64,000 bases of DNA from Flavobacterium sp. ALJ2 (GCF_015594725.1 NZ_JADNRC010000016.1:32277-96276), one strand, 5' to 3'; counted from the stretch's first letter, positions 25,695-35,424 are shown. A program made the numbers and translations. The notes: generated from the sequence alone by a model not told the origin.

Positions 25695-26177
25695 ATGAAT
25701 TTAGAAAAAATATTAGCTATTTCTGGGAAACCAGGTTTATACGCATTAAAAGTACAAACGCGTACAGGATTTGTAGCTGAATCATTAATTGATGGAAAAA
25801 AAATCACTGTTAGCTTAAAGAGTAACGTAAGTTTATTGTCAGAAATTTCAATTTATACTTATGAAGGAGAAAAACCTTTGTCTGAAGTAATGCAATTAAT
25901 TGCAGTAAAAGAAAACAAAGGACCAGCTATTTCTCATAAAGAAGATAATGCTACTTTAGGAGCTTATTTTAAAGAAATTTTGCCTCAATACGACGAAGAA
26001 AGAGTGTATCCTTCAGACATTAAAAAAGTATTGAACTGGTACAATATGCTTCAGGCAAAAGGATTAGTTACAGATTTAGCACCTGCACCTGCAGCAGCTA
26101 AAGAAGAAACTCCAGTTCTTGAAGAGACAAAAAAAGCACCAGCAAAAAAAGCTAAAACAGCTGCTGAAAAAAAATAG
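25695..26177 (+). CDS. DUF5606-family protein
   Basis: This 160-aa protein starts MNLEKILAISGKPGLYALK and continues GFVAESLIDGKKITV, the conserved part of a Bacteroidota-specific family of unknown function found next to def. The last 30 residues are a low-complexity tail rich in Ala, Lys and Pro. No signal peptide or membrane segment is visible. It is likely co-transcribed with def and ends at a terminator. Confidence 0.8.
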   Translation: MNLEKILAISGKPGLYALKVQTRTGFVAESLIDGKKITVSLKSNVSLLSEISIYTYEGEKPLSEVMQLIAVKENKGPAISHKEDNATLGAYFKEILPQYDEERVYPSDIKKVLNWYNMLQAKGLVTDLAPAPAAAKEETPVLEETKKAPAKKAKTAAEKK

Positions 26178-26200
26178 TTTCAATTAATTGAACGATATTT

Positions 26201-26231
26201 AATCCTGTTAAGATGATTTCTTGACAGGATT
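26201..26231 (+). terminator. Intrinsic terminator of def-DUF5606
   Basis: AATCCTGT pairs with ACAGGATT around a 15-nt loop, followed by TTTT. Confidence 0.75.
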
Positions 26232-26276
26232 TTTTACTTTTACACGAATTGGTTACCAACTTAAAATTACTTCAAA

Positions 26277-27047
26277 ATGAGTAAAGAACTGCAATTACAA
26301 GCCTTTGAGAGATTATTAAATATAATGGATGATTTGCGTGAAAAATGCCCTTGGGACATGAAGCAGACGATACAAAGTTTACGTCATCTTACTATTGAAG
26401 AAACATACGAATTGGGTGATGCAATTCTGGATAATGATCTGAATGAAGTAAAAAAAGAATTAGGAGATTTGTTATTGCACATTGTTTTTTATGCCAAAAT
26501 AGGTAGCGAAACAAATGATTTCGATATAGCTGATGTGTGTAATGAAATTTGCGAAAAACTTATTCATCGTCATCCTCATATTTATAGCGATACGGTTGTG
26601 AAAGATGAAGAAGAAGTAAAACAAAACTGGGAAAAACTAAAGCTAAAAGAAGGAAAGAAATCTGTTTTAGAAGGCGTTCCAAAGAGTTTACCAGCATTAG
26701 TTAAAGCAAGTAGAATACAAGATAAAGTAAAAGGAGTAGGCTTTGATTGGGAAGAACCACATCAGGTTTGGGATAAGGTACAAGAAGAATTACAAGAACT
26801 ACAGGCTGAAGTTAAAGCGGGTGATCAGGATAAAATAGAAGCAGAGTTTGGAGATGTTTTATTCTCGATGATAAATTATGCAAGATTTTTAAATGTAAAT
26901 CCCGAAGATGCTTTGGAACGTACCAATAAAAAATTCATAAAGCGATTTCAATATCTTGAAAGTAAAGCAGGAGAATTAGGAAAACCATTAATGGATATGA
27001 CCTTGGCAGAAATGGATGTTTTTTGGAACGAAGCAAAAAAGCTGTAA
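26277..27047 (+). CDS. mazG: Nucleoside triphosphate pyrophosphohydrolase
   Basis: A 256-aa MazG protein with two tandem all-alpha NTP-PPase domains. The first shows CPWDMKQTIQSLRHLTIEETYEL and the E-x2-E-x12-ExxD pattern ending ELGDLLLHIVF. The second has VQEELQELQAEV and EFGDVLFSMINYARFLN. It hydrolyses NTPs to NMP and pyrophosphate. Its 3' end is immediately adjacent to the 3' end of the convergent regulator gene (stop at 27047, next stop from 27048). Confidence 0.93.
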   Translation: MSKELQLQAFERLLNIMDDLREKCPWDMKQTIQSLRHLTIEETYELGDAILDNDLNEVKKELGDLLLHIVFYAKIGSETNDFDIADVCNEICEKLIHRHPHIYSDTVVKDEEEVKQNWEKLKLKEGKKSVLEGVPKSLPALVKASRIQDKVKGVGFDWEEPHQVWDKVQEELQELQAEVKAGDQDKIEAEFGDVLFSMINYARFLNVNPEDALERTNKKFIKRFQYLESKAGELGKPLMDMTLAEMDVFWNEAKKL

Positions 27048-27728
27048 TTATTCAGCAATTTTCTTTAAGGCGTTAATGTTTTTTAAAACAATTTTTTTAC
27101 CAATTAATTCAATTACATCTAATTTTTTAAAATCTGATAATAATCGGATACAACTTTCTGTAGCGGTACCAATCATGCTAGCCAGTTCATCTCTAGAAAG
27201 TTGTATTTTTAGAGTATTATCTTTGTTTTCACCAAAAGTATCATGTAGGTATAGTAATGTTTCGGCCAAACGTGATTTAACAGTTTTTTGAGCTAAGGAA
27301 ACAGTATGGTTATCTGATTCTTTTAAATCATCACAAATTGTTTTCATGACATTCATAGAAAACTGATTATTTTGATTAAAGAAATTGATGATTTCTGTTT
27401 TTGGAATAAAACATACTTCCATATCATCTAATGCTTTTGCACTCAAATTAGCAGGTTCGTTACTAATCATAGATCGCTGGCCTAAAAGTTCTCCCGATTT
27501 TACAAGTTTAACAATTTGGTCTTTACCGTTGGCACTTAGTTTAGAAAGTTTACCCACACCATCTTTTACACAGAAAACACCATTAGTTACTTCGCCTTCT
27601 TCAAAGATAGAATCACCTTTCTTAATAGTATAGGTAGTTTTACTATTCGCTAATTTTATAACTTCATCTTTGTTTAAAGCTTTTAACGAAGTAAGTTGTC
27701 TTACAATACATTGGTCACATTTATTCAT
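27048..27728 (-). CDS. Crp/Fnr-family transcriptional regulator
   Basis: A 226-aa regulator. Residues 20-120 form a cyclic-nucleotide-binding-type beta-roll (KKGDSIFEEGEVTNGVFCV), followed by a dimer helix and a winged helix-turn-helix LSRDELASMIGTATESCIRLL (178-198). Glu191 and Arg195 lie where Crp and Fnr contact the TGA half-site. Cys4 and Cys7 form a CxxC near the N-terminus, with Cys53, Cys106 and Cys132 elsewhere; an iron-sulfur cluster is possible but not proven. It lies next to the cbb3 oxidase locus, whose promoters carry TGA-N6-TCA palindromes. I infer it is the Fnr-like activator of that regulon. Confidence 0.88.
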   Translation of the reverse strand: MNKCDQCIVRQLTSLKALNKDEVIKLANSKTTYTIKKGDSIFEEGEVTNGVFCVKDGVGKLSKLSANGKDQIVKLVKSGELLGQRSMISNEPANLSAKALDDMEVCFIPKTEIINFFNQNNQFSMNVMKTICDDLKESDNHTVSLAQKTVKSRLAETLLYLHDTFGENKDNTLKIQLSRDELASMIGTATESCIRLLSDFKKLDVIELIGKKIVLKNINALKKIAE

Positions 27729-27747
27729 AGGGGAAGTTATTTGTTTG

Positions 27748-27755
27748 CAAAATTA
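27748..27755 (-). promoter_or_regulatory. -7 element of the Crp/Fnr gene
   Basis: Read on the minus strand it is TAATTTTG, a full TAnnTTTG match 20 bases before the ATG. I see no ATGA-N6-TCAT operator at the activating position, so autoactivation is not indicated. Confidence 0.5.
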
Positions 27756-27868
27756 AGTATTATTATGATTTTATACTCTTAAATTTTTGAAATAATGACA
27801 GAAATGCAATTTCTATAGCTTTATTCCCAATTTGTTTTATTAAATTTAAAAAATGTATTTTATGAGCT

Positions 27869-27912
27869 ATGATAAATGTCATATTTTTTGGTTAGATGGT
27901 TTGTGATCTTTG
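27869..27912 (+). promoter_or_regulatory. ccoI promoter with Fnr-type operator
   Basis: Operator ATGATAAATGTCAT (27869-27882) and -7-like GATCTTTG (27905-27912, one mismatch to TAnnTTTG). The operator centre is 29.5 bp before the -7 element. The ATG of ccoI follows 25 bases later. The 19 bases from ATGATA on are identical to those before ccoS. Confidence 0.8.
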
Positions 27913-27936
27913 TAAAAGCTTAAAATAGTTAAATAT

Positions 27937-30318
27937 ATGAGTGTACAAAATTGTTTTCATTGCGGTTTAATTATTCCCAAAAATGAAGTAATTGTTTTTG
28001 ATGAAAAAGAATTTTGTTGTAGTGGATGTAAAACAGTTTATGAGATTTTTAGTTTAAATGGCCTGACTTGTTATTATGATTTTGAGAAGTCTCCAGGAGC
28101 AACGCCTCAAGATATTCAAGGTAAATATGATTTTCTGGATAATGAAAGTATTCAACTTAAATTATTAGAATTTCAGGAAGATACCACAGCAATAGTTTCA
28201 TTGAATATTCCTCATATTCATTGCAGTTCATGTATTTGGATTTTAGAAAACTTAAGTCGTCTCAAACCTGGAATTAGCGCTTCACAAGTTAATTTTCCAG
28301 AAAAGAAAGTTAGGATTACCTATAACTCCGAAAAAATCACTCTTAAAGATATTGCTTATGCATTAAGCTCGATAGGGTATGAACCCTATATAAGTCTAGA
28401 GAATTATGAGGCTGGAAAGAATAATGTGGATAGAAGTTTGACATACAAACTAGGAGTCGCTTTCTTTTGTTTTGGAAACATTATGTTGCTTTCTTTTCCT
28501 GAATATTTTGAAGTAAAAGAGTTTTGGTTAGATAATTACAAGCCCTTCTTTCGATGGCTGATATTAATTCTGGCTATGCCAAGCTTTATATACTCAGCAA
28601 GCGGTTACTATGTCTCAGCTTATAAGAGTATAAAAAGCAAAATGCTAAATATTGATATTCCTATTGCGCTAGGAATCATCGTAATGTTTATACGAAGTAC
28701 TTTTGATATTGTCATGGATTATGGTCCTGGTTTTTTTGACAGCTTAACAGGATTAATTTTCTTTATGTTGTTAGGAAAAATGTTTCAAATCAAGACCTAT
28801 AGTTTTTTAAGTTTCGAGAGAGATTTTAAGTCCTATTTTCCAATTGCAGTAACTCGAATAAATCCCAATACCCCAGAGGAAAGTATTCCTATTTATGATA
28901 TTGATAAAGGAGATCGGCTATTAATTAGAAATCAGGAATTAATACCCGTTGATGGGATTTTGATAAGTGAGCAAGCTGAAATTGATTATAGTTTTGTAAC
29001 TGGTGAAGCAGTTCCTATTACCAAAAAATCAGGAGATAAAGTTTTTGCTGGAGGCAAGCAAATAGGTAAAGTGATAGAAATGGAGGTACTTCATACTGTT
29101 TCTCAAAGTTACTTAACGCAGTTGTGGGGAAATGATATTTTCCAGAAAGATGTTCAGCAAAAACATAAAACGATAACCGATGCAATAAGCCGTTATTTTA
29201 CACCAATTTTATTGTTAATTGCTTTTGCAGGTTTTGGTTATTGGATATTTATTGATGCCAATACAGCTTTTAATGTCTTTACAGCAGTACTCATTGTAGC
29301 TTGTCCGTGTGCGTTAGCATTAACAGCACCATTTACATTTGGTAATATTTTGAGAATTTTAGGAAAGCAGAAGTTCTATTTAAAAAATGCTTTGGTTATA
29401 GAACAGCTTGCTAAAGTTGACACGTTGGTTTTTGATAAAACAGGAACGATTACAACCAATAAAAAATCGAATATTATCTACGAAGGAAAGCCTATTTCTG
29501 ATAATAATCTTGTTATGTTAAAAAATGTACTTCGAGCTTCAAATCACCCTTTGAGCCGGATGTTATATGATTCATTACCAGATTCTTCCCGAATAAAATT
29601 AGATGATTTTAAAGAAATAACAGGAAAGGGGATTTTGGCAGTAATCCAAAATCACCAGTTTCAAATAGGATCATTTACTTTCGTTGCAGGTCAGGAAGAA
29701 AATTTAATTCAGCAAACATCACTTCATATAAAAATAGATGAGGTTTATTATGGAAAATATATATTCAATAATCAATATAGAGAAGGCTTAGAGGATTTAT
29801 TTAAAGAATTGAGCTTGAAGTATAAGATTAAAGTACTCTCTGGTGATAACGATGGAGAACGAGAGACTTTAGAAAAACTTTTACCTAAAGGGACTGAGCT
29901 TGTTTTTAACCAAAAACCAGAGCAAAAGTTAATATTTATTAAACAGTTACAAGAGCAGGGGCATAATGTAATGATGATTGGTGATGGATTAAATGATGCG
30001 GGTGCATTGGCGCAAAGTAATGTTGGAGTTTCTATTTCGGAGAATGTCAATGTTTTTTCACCTGCTTGTGATGCTATTTTGGATGCAACTGAGTTTAAGC
30101 ACCTGAGCTATTTCTTAAAACTTTCTAAAAATGCCATCAAGATTATTAAAATGAGTTTTGTTTTGTCACTACTTTACAATGTAGTAGGACTGTCTTTTGC
30201 TATTACTGGAAATTTACTTCCTCTGGTTGCAGCTATCATAATGCCTTTGAGTACGATTACAATAGTAAGTTTTGTAACGCTAGCATCTAACTATTTCAGC
30301 AGGAGTAGTTTAAAGTGA
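27937..30318 (+). CDS. ccoI: Copper-transporting P1B-type ATPase for cbb3 oxidase assembly
   Basis: A 793-aa heavy-metal P-type ATPase. It has an N-terminal Cys-rich segment (CFHCG near 6-10, CCSGC near 27-31) seen in FixI/CcoI types, then an HMA domain with CSSC (96-99). Membrane helices follow, then TGEAVPITK, the ion motif CPC at 456-458, Asp500 of DKTGT as the phosphorylated residue, and GDGLNDA. It supplies copper for the CuB site of the cbb3 oxidase. The Fnr-type operator upstream and the ccoS gene downstream support CcoI rather than a copper-resistance pump. Confidence 0.92.
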   Translation: MSVQNCFHCGLIIPKNEVIVFDEKEFCCSGCKTVYEIFSLNGLTCYYDFEKSPGATPQDIQGKYDFLDNESIQLKLLEFQEDTTAIVSLNIPHIHCSSCIWILENLSRLKPGISASQVNFPEKKVRITYNSEKITLKDIAYALSSIGYEPYISLENYEAGKNNVDRSLTYKLGVAFFCFGNIMLLSFPEYFEVKEFWLDNYKPFFRWLILILAMPSFIYSASGYYVSAYKSIKSKMLNIDIPIALGIIVMFIRSTFDIVMDYGPGFFDSLTGLIFFMLLGKMFQIKTYSFLSFERDFKSYFPIAVTRINPNTPEESIPIYDIDKGDRLLIRNQELIPVDGILISEQAEIDYSFVTGEAVPITKKSGDKVFAGGKQIGKVIEMEVLHTVSQSYLTQLWGNDIFQKDVQQKHKTITDAISRYFTPILLLIAFAGFGYWIFIDANTAFNVFTAVLIVACPCALALTAPFTFGNILRILGKQKFYLKNALVIEQLAKVDTLVFDKTGTITTNKKSNIIYEGKPISDNNLVMLKNVLRASNHPLSRMLYDSLPDSSRIKLDDFKEITGKGILAVIQNHQFQIGSFTFVAGQEENLIQQTSLHIKIDEVYYGKYIFNNQYREGLEDLFKELSLKYKIKVLSGDNDGERETLEKLLPKGTELVFNQKPEQKLIFIKQLQEQGHNVMMIGDGLNDAGALAQSNVGVSISENVNVFSPACDAILDATEFKHLSYFLKLSKNAIKIIKMSFVLSLLYNVVGLSFAITGNLLPLVAAIIMPLSTITIVSFVTLASNYFSRSSLK

Positions 30319-30372
30319 TTATAAATAATTTAAGTATTTTTTTTTCATAATTTTAACATATACTGGCAGAGC

Positions 30373-30416
30373 ATGATAAATGTCATATTTTAAAACGATG
30401 CTTAAAAGTAATTTTG
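30373..30416 (+). promoter_or_regulatory. cco operon promoter with Fnr-type operator
   Basis: Operator ATGATAAATGTCAT (30373-30386) and -7 element TAATTTTG (30409-30416), a full match, with the same 29.5-bp distance. The ccoS ATG follows 23 bases after the -7 element. A further half-site, AATGTCAT, lies around 30426-30433, after the predicted start of transcription. Confidence 0.85.
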
Positions 30417-30438
30417 TAGAACTTAAATGTCATAAGGT

Positions 30439-30651
30439 ATGAGCGTTATTTACTTATTAATTTCCGTTAGTATTATCATTGCGATTGGCTTTTTTATAGC
30501 CTTCGTAGTTGCTGTAAAAACAGGGCAGTACGACGATGATTATACCCCTTCAGTTAGAATGCTTTTTGATGACGAAATCAAAAAAGTTCCCAACGATAAA
30601 ATAAAAACTCCCAACAATAAAATAAAAATAACCACAGAAAAACAAATCTAG
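30439..30651 (+). CDS. ccoS: cbb3-type cytochrome oxidase assembly protein CcoS
   Basis: A 70-aa protein with one N-terminal membrane helix (VIYLLISVSIIIAIGFFIAF) followed by an acidic cytoplasmic part with GQYDDDYTP, the CcoS signature, and a lysine-rich tail containing a short repeat (NDKIKTPNNKIK). CcoS is needed for cofactor insertion into CcoN. It is the first gene of the operon and ends 3 bp before ccoNO. Confidence 0.9.
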   Translation: MSVIYLLISVSIIIAIGFFIAFVVAVKTGQYDDDYTPSVRMLFDDEIKKVPNDKIKTPNNKIKITTEKQI

Positions 30652-30654
30652 ATT

Positions 30655-32841
30655 ATGGAAATGCAACAATTTTATTACGACAACAAAATTGTAAAGAAAT
30701 TTATCTATGCCACCATTCTTTTTGGTGTAGTAGGAATGCTGGTCGGCCTTACATTGGCTGTCATGTACCTCTTTCCTAACATTACCGACGGAATCTCATG
30801 GTTAAGCTACGGACGATTAAGACCTTTACATACCAATGCAGTTATTTTTGCCTTTGTAGGAAATGCATTCTTTGCAGGGATGTATTATTCTTTGCAGCGA
30901 CTCTTAAAAGCTAGAATGTTTAGTGACTTTTTAAGTAGCCTACACTTCTGGGGATGGCAATTAATTATTGTTGCGGCAGCTATTACCTTGCCTTTAGGGT
31001 ATACCTCATCAAAAGAATATGCCGAATTAGAATGGCCAATAGATATTGCTATCACTTTAATTTGGGTAGTAATGGGTATCAATATGATTGGGACTATTTT
31101 ACGCCGTAGAGAGCGTCATTTGTATGTTGCTATTTGGTTCTATTTAGCCACATTTGTGACTGTTGCAGTATTACATATTTTTAATAATATAGAAATACCA
31201 GTTTCGGCAATGAAAAGTTATTCTGTTTACGCAGGAGTTCAGGATGCGTTGGTACAATGGTGGTATGGTCATAATGCAGTTGCCTTTTTCTTAACAACTC
31301 CTTTTTTAGGTTTGATGTATTATTTTGTACCTAAAATTGCTAATCGTCCAGTGTATTCTTATCGATTATCGATTATACATTTTTGGTCATTAATTTTTAT
31401 ATACATCTGGGCTGGTCCTCACCATTTATTATATTCAGCATTACCAAACTGGGCACAAAATTTAGGAGTTGCTTTCTCTATTATGTTGCTTGCTCCATCA
31501 TGGGGAGGGATGATCAATGGACTTTTAACATTAAGAGGTGCATGGGATAAAGTTCGTGAAGAACCGGTTTTGAAATTCTTCGTTGTAGCAATTACAGGTT
31601 ATGGTATGGCAACTTTTGAAGGGCCAATGCTTTCTTTTAAAAATGTAAATGCTATTGCGCATTATACAGATTGGATTATTGCTCACGTACACGTTGGTGC
31701 ATTAGCGTGGAATGGTTTTATGACATTTGGTATGATTTATTGGTTAATACCAAGAATGACAAAAAGTACTTTGTTCTCTAAAAAATTAGCCAATTTCCAT
31801 TTTTGGATTGGTACTTTAGGAATTATATTATATACGTTGCCAATGTATGTTGCTGGTTTTCAGCAAGCTTCTATGTGGAAACAATTTAATCCAGACGGTA
31901 CTTTAACTTATGGAAATTTCCTAGAAACAGTTACAGCGATTATGCCATTGTATTGGATGAGAGCTATTGGAGGTACTTTCTACCTTATTGGAATGTTTGT
32001 ATTAGTGTATAATATAATTCAAACTATACGTGTTGGTAGCCCAATTGAAGACGAGTTGGCAGAAGCTCCAGCATTAGAAAGAATTAGTAGCAGTAGAGTT
32101 CGTGGAGAGAAATTCCATTCATGGTTAGAAAGAAAACCTATTCAGTTGACTATTTTGGCTACAATTGCTATTTTAATTGGAGGTATTATTCAAATCGTTC
32201 CAACAATTATGGTAAAATCAAATATACCTACAATAACAAGTGTAAAACCATATTCACCATTAGAGCTTGAAGGACGTGATCTGTATATCCGTGAAGGTTG
32301 TGTTGGATGTCACTCACAATCAGTAAGACCGTTTAGAAGTGAAGTAGAGCGTTATGGCCCACAATCAAAAGCAGGAGAGTTTGTGTATGACCATCCATTC
32401 TTATGGGGATCAAAACGTACTGGACCAGATTTGCTAAGAGTAGGAGGTAAGTATAATGATAACTGGCATTTTAATCATTTCTGGAATCCACAAAGTATAT
32501 CAGCAGGTTCAATCATGCCAGGGTATAAATGGTTATTCGATAATAAACCAATGGATATTTCATTAACGCAAAAGAAAATGGAAGTAATGGTTCAGCTAGG
32601 AGTTCCATATTCACCTGAAGAAGTAGCAAATGCGCAAAAATTATTGAGAGCACAAGCACTTAAAATTGAAAAGAATCTAGAAAATGATCCTGATTATGTT
32701 AAGAGCTATGCAGATAGTAAGAAAAAAGCAGAAGCAAAAGGAGAAAAATTCATTCCGATGAATGAAAGAGAAATTATAGCACTTATTGCTTATATGCAAA
32801 GATTAGGAACAGATATCAAAGTAAAAGAGACTTCAAAATAG
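30655..32841 (+). CDS. ccoNO: cbb3 oxidase subunit I fused to subunit II (CcoN-CcoO)
   Basis: A 728-aa fusion. Residues 1-470 are the 12-helix haem-copper subunit CcoN, with RLRPLHTNAVIFAFVGN, QWWYGHNAVAFFLTTPFLG and AHVHVGALAWNGF supplying the haem and CuB histidines. From about 500 a single membrane helix leads into CcoO, whose one haem c motif is C549-VGC-H553 (REGCVGCHSQ). It reduces O2 with high affinity in the inner membrane. In proteobacteria the two subunits are separate genes; fusion is a known Bacteroidota arrangement. Confidence 0.93.
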   Translation: MEMQQFYYDNKIVKKFIYATILFGVVGMLVGLTLAVMYLFPNITDGISWLSYGRLRPLHTNAVIFAFVGNAFFAGMYYSLQRLLKARMFSDFLSSLHFWGWQLIIVAAAITLPLGYTSSKEYAELEWPIDIAITLIWVVMGINMIGTILRRRERHLYVAIWFYLATFVTVAVLHIFNNIEIPVSAMKSYSVYAGVQDALVQWWYGHNAVAFFLTTPFLGLMYYFVPKIANRPVYSYRLSIIHFWSLIFIYIWAGPHHLLYSALPNWAQNLGVAFSIMLLAPSWGGMINGLLTLRGAWDKVREEPVLKFFVVAITGYGMATFEGPMLSFKNVNAIAHYTDWIIAHVHVGALAWNGFMTFGMIYWLIPRMTKSTLFSKKLANFHFWIGTLGIILYTLPMYVAGFQQASMWKQFNPDGTLTYGNFLETVTAIMPLYWMRAIGGTFYLIGMFVLVYNIIQTIRVGSPIEDELAEAPALERISSSRVRGEKFHSWLERKPIQLTILATIAILIGGIIQIVPTIMVKSNIPTITSVKPYSPLELEGRDLYIREGCVGCHSQSVRPFRSEVERYGPQSKAGEFVYDHPFLWGSKRTGPDLLRVGGKYNDNWHFNHFWNPQSISAGSIMPGYKWLFDNKPMDISLTQKKMEVMVQLGVPYSPEEVANAQKLLRAQALKIEKNLENDPDYVKSYADSKKKAEAKGEKFIPMNEREIIALIAYMQRLGTDIKVKETSK

Positions 32842-32848
32842 ATAAATT

Positions 32849-33019
32849 ATGTTCGAACAAGTAAAACACAACTTAGAGACTATTGCGGGAGTAGAGGTAT
32901 TCCCAATACTTTCCTTGCTAATATTTTTCATCTTTTTTGTTTGCCTAGGAATCTGGGTGTTTTCATACGGAAAAGAAAAAATTGAAGAAATGAGTCAAAT
33001 TCCATTGGACGAAAATTAA
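32849..33019 (+). CDS. ccoQ: CcoQ-like small cbb3 oxidase subunit
   Basis: A 56-aa protein in the gap between ccoNO and ccoP, with ATG 32849 and TAA at 33017-33019. A single membrane helix (FPILSLLIFFIFFVCLGIWVF, about residues 18-38) is followed by a SYGKEKIEEM stretch like that of CcoQ/FixQ, then an acidic end. CcoQ stabilises the oxidase. It is 7 bp from ccoNO and 27 bp from ccoP. Confidence 0.85.
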   Translation: MFEQVKHNLETIAGVEVFPILSLLIFFIFFVCLGIWVFSYGKEKIEEMSQIPLDEN

Positions 33020-33046
33020 ATTGTAGAATTAAAAATAATATATAAA

Positions 33047-33988
33047 ATGAAAAAATTAATTCCAGTATATATACGATTACCACTAATTTTCTTTACGGTT
33101 TTTGGTGCAATGGAATATTTTATAGACTCAGGAGATAGGCCAGCATTTATAAAATACCCAATGGTTTCTGTGTTTTTATTCGTATTTCTTTTCCTTTTAA
33201 TAGCAATAGAGATTACGATAAGTGCAATAGACCGTATTACTTATAATTTGCTAACTGAAGAGCAGAAAGCTAAGCTTGAAGTTGATAGTAATTTAAGTTT
33301 AAAAGAAAGAGCTTGGTATAAAAATTTAATGCAAAAATTAACAAAAAGCGAGCCGATTGAAACAGAGGCAAGTTTGTTATTGAATCATGATTATGATGGC
33401 ATTAAAGAGTTAGATAATAACTTACCGCCATGGTGGATTTATTTATTTTATATCACTATCATATTTGCAGTGGTTTATGTAGCGAATTACCATGTATTTG
33501 GTGGTGATGACCAAGAAATGGAACTAAAAAAGGAAATGGCACAAGCTAAGATAGAGGTTGAAGAATATCTTAAAACGGCTCCAGATTTAATGGATGAAAA
33601 AACAGTTACACTAGTAACAGATCCTGCTGATCTTGCTGCAGGAAAGGAAATTTTCACAACAGATTGTGCCGTATGTCACCGAGTTGATGGAGGAGGACAA
33701 ATTGGGCCAAACTTAACAGATAATCATTGGATTTTAGGTGGAGGAATAAAAGAAATATTCCATACGATTACCAATGGAGGACGAGATGGAAAAGGGATGA
33801 TAGCATGGAAAGGAACACTAAAACCAAAGGAGATACAGAAAGTAGCTAGTTACATTTTGTCTCTACAAGGAAGTAATCCTAAAGATCCAAAAGAACCAGA
33901 AGGAGAAATTTGGACAGATAAAGAAGCGCCAAAAACCGATGCAGGAGCAGTAGCTACGCAAACAGATTCTACACAAGTTAAAAAATAA
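33047..33988 (+). CDS. ccoP: cbb3 oxidase subunit III, mono-haem (CcoP)
   Basis: A 313-aa protein with two membrane helices (about 10-60 and 127-150), the PPWWIYLFYITI segment typical of CcoP, and one cytochrome c domain with C207-AVC-H211 and the distal Met in GMIAWKGTL. Proteobacterial CcoP usually has two haem c groups; here I see only one CxxCH. It delivers electrons to CcoO and CcoN. The last 30 residues are a low-complexity linker-like tail. Confidence 0.9.
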   Translation: MKKLIPVYIRLPLIFFTVFGAMEYFIDSGDRPAFIKYPMVSVFLFVFLFLLIAIEITISAIDRITYNLLTEEQKAKLEVDSNLSLKERAWYKNLMQKLTKSEPIETEASLLLNHDYDGIKELDNNLPPWWIYLFYITIIFAVVYVANYHVFGGDDQEMELKKEMAQAKIEVEEYLKTAPDLMDEKTVTLVTDPADLAAGKEIFTTDCAVCHRVDGGGQIGPNLTDNHWILGGGIKEIFHTITNGGRDGKGMIAWKGTLKPKEIQKVASYILSLQGSNPKDPKEPEGEIWTDKEAPKTDAGAVATQTDSTQVKK

Positions 33989-33993
33989 TTATA

Positions 33994-35412
33994 ATGTCAA
34001 ATTTACCAGACGAAGCATTTAGAGATACCATCGGAACGATTGATGAAGGGGGTAATAGAAAATTTATTTTACCTAAAAAGCCGTCTGGTAAATTTTACGA
34101 ATACAGAAAATGGGTTAGTTATATTTTATTAACCATTTTAGTTGCAAATCCGTTTATAAAAGTAAATGGAAACCAATTTATGATGTTCAATATTTTAGAA
34201 CGTCGTTTTAATATTTTCGGTTTCCCTTTTTGGCCTCAGGATTTTTATCTTTTTGTAATCTCAATGCTCGTAGGTATTGTATTTATAATCTTATTTACAG
34301 TAGTATATGGTCGTATTTTTTGCGGATGGATTTGTCCACAAACTATATTTCTAGAACTTGTTTTTCGTCGAATCGAATATTGGATTGATGGAGATAGAGG
34401 AGCGCAATCTCGATTAGCTAGACAAGAATGGAATGGAGAAAAAATTAGAAAACGACTAATAAAATGGTTTATCTTTTTTGTAATCTCTTTTTTAATAGCC
34501 AATGTTTTCTTAGCTTATTTGGTAGGAAGTGATCAATTATTTTTAATGATTGAAGAAGGACCAATCAAACAATCAAGTAACTTTATAGCGTTATTGTTGT
34601 TTACTGCAGTTTTCTATTTTGTATTTGTTTGGTTTCGTGAACAAGTATGTATTATAGCCTGTCCATACGGAAGATTACAAGGCGTACTTTTAGATAATAA
34701 ATCTATTAATGTAGCATATGATTTTGTTAGAGGTGAAAAAGAACTAGGGAGAGCCAAATATAATAAACAAGAAGATAGAGCTGCAACAGGAAAAGGAGAT
34801 TGTATCGATTGTAAGCAATGTATTCATGTTTGTCCAATGGGGATTGATATTAGAAACGGAACTCAATTAGAATGTACAAATTGTACGGCTTGTATTGACG
34901 AATGTGATACTATCATGGAAAACGTTGGCTTGCCAAAAGGACTTATTCGATATGCTTCTGAGGATGAAATAGAGAAAAAAGAGCCTTTCCGATTTACAGC
35001 CAGAATGAAAGGGTATACAGCAGTATTGATTATCTTGCTAGGCATTTTTGTTGGAATGCTATTTTTAAGAAATGATGTTCAGGCAGTTATTTTACGTTTA
35101 CCAGGACAGTTGTTCCAGCACAAAGGAGATAAAATAAGTAATATTTATACCTATAAGATTGTCAATAAAACGATAAATGATTTTAATGATATTCATTTTG
35201 AATTAATCGATCAAAAAGGGACTATAAAAAATGTAGGAACTCAGAAATTTAAAGTTCCAAAACAAGGAATCTCGCAAGGAACACTATTTATAGAAATTGA
35301 CCAAGCTCTTTTAGAAAGTGATAAAACGAAGGTAGAAATAGGCGTTTTTAACGGTGATAAATTAATCGAAAAGACATCAACAAACTTTTTAGGACCGAGA
35401 AGTTTTAATTAA
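33994..35412 (+). CDS. ccoG: cbb3 oxidase accessory protein (CcoG/FixG/RdxA)
   Basis: A 472-aa membrane protein with about five helices and two 4Fe-4S motifs, CIDCKQCIHVCP and CTNCTACIDECD, near the middle. CGWICPQT and CIIACPYGRLQ are also conserved in the family. The C-terminal part is a beta-rich FixG-type Ig-like domain. CcoG reduces Cu(II) to Cu(I) for oxidase assembly. It is 5 bp from ccoP. Confidence 0.93.
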   Translation: MSNLPDEAFRDTIGTIDEGGNRKFILPKKPSGKFYEYRKWVSYILLTILVANPFIKVNGNQFMMFNILERRFNIFGFPFWPQDFYLFVISMLVGIVFIILFTVVYGRIFCGWICPQTIFLELVFRRIEYWIDGDRGAQSRLARQEWNGEKIRKRLIKWFIFFVISFLIANVFLAYLVGSDQLFLMIEEGPIKQSSNFIALLLFTAVFYFVFVWFREQVCIIACPYGRLQGVLLDNKSINVAYDFVRGEKELGRAKYNKQEDRAATGKGDCIDCKQCIHVCPMGIDIRNGTQLECTNCTACIDECDTIMENVGLPKGLIRYASEDEIEKKEPFRFTARMKGYTAVLIILLGIFVGMLFLRNDVQAVILRLPGQLFQHKGDKISNIYTYKIVNKTINDFNDIHFELIDQKGTIKNVGTQKFKVPKQGISQGTLFIEIDQALLESDKTKVEIGVFNGDKLIEKTSTNFLGPRSFN

Positions 35413-35424
35413 AAAGCTAATATT

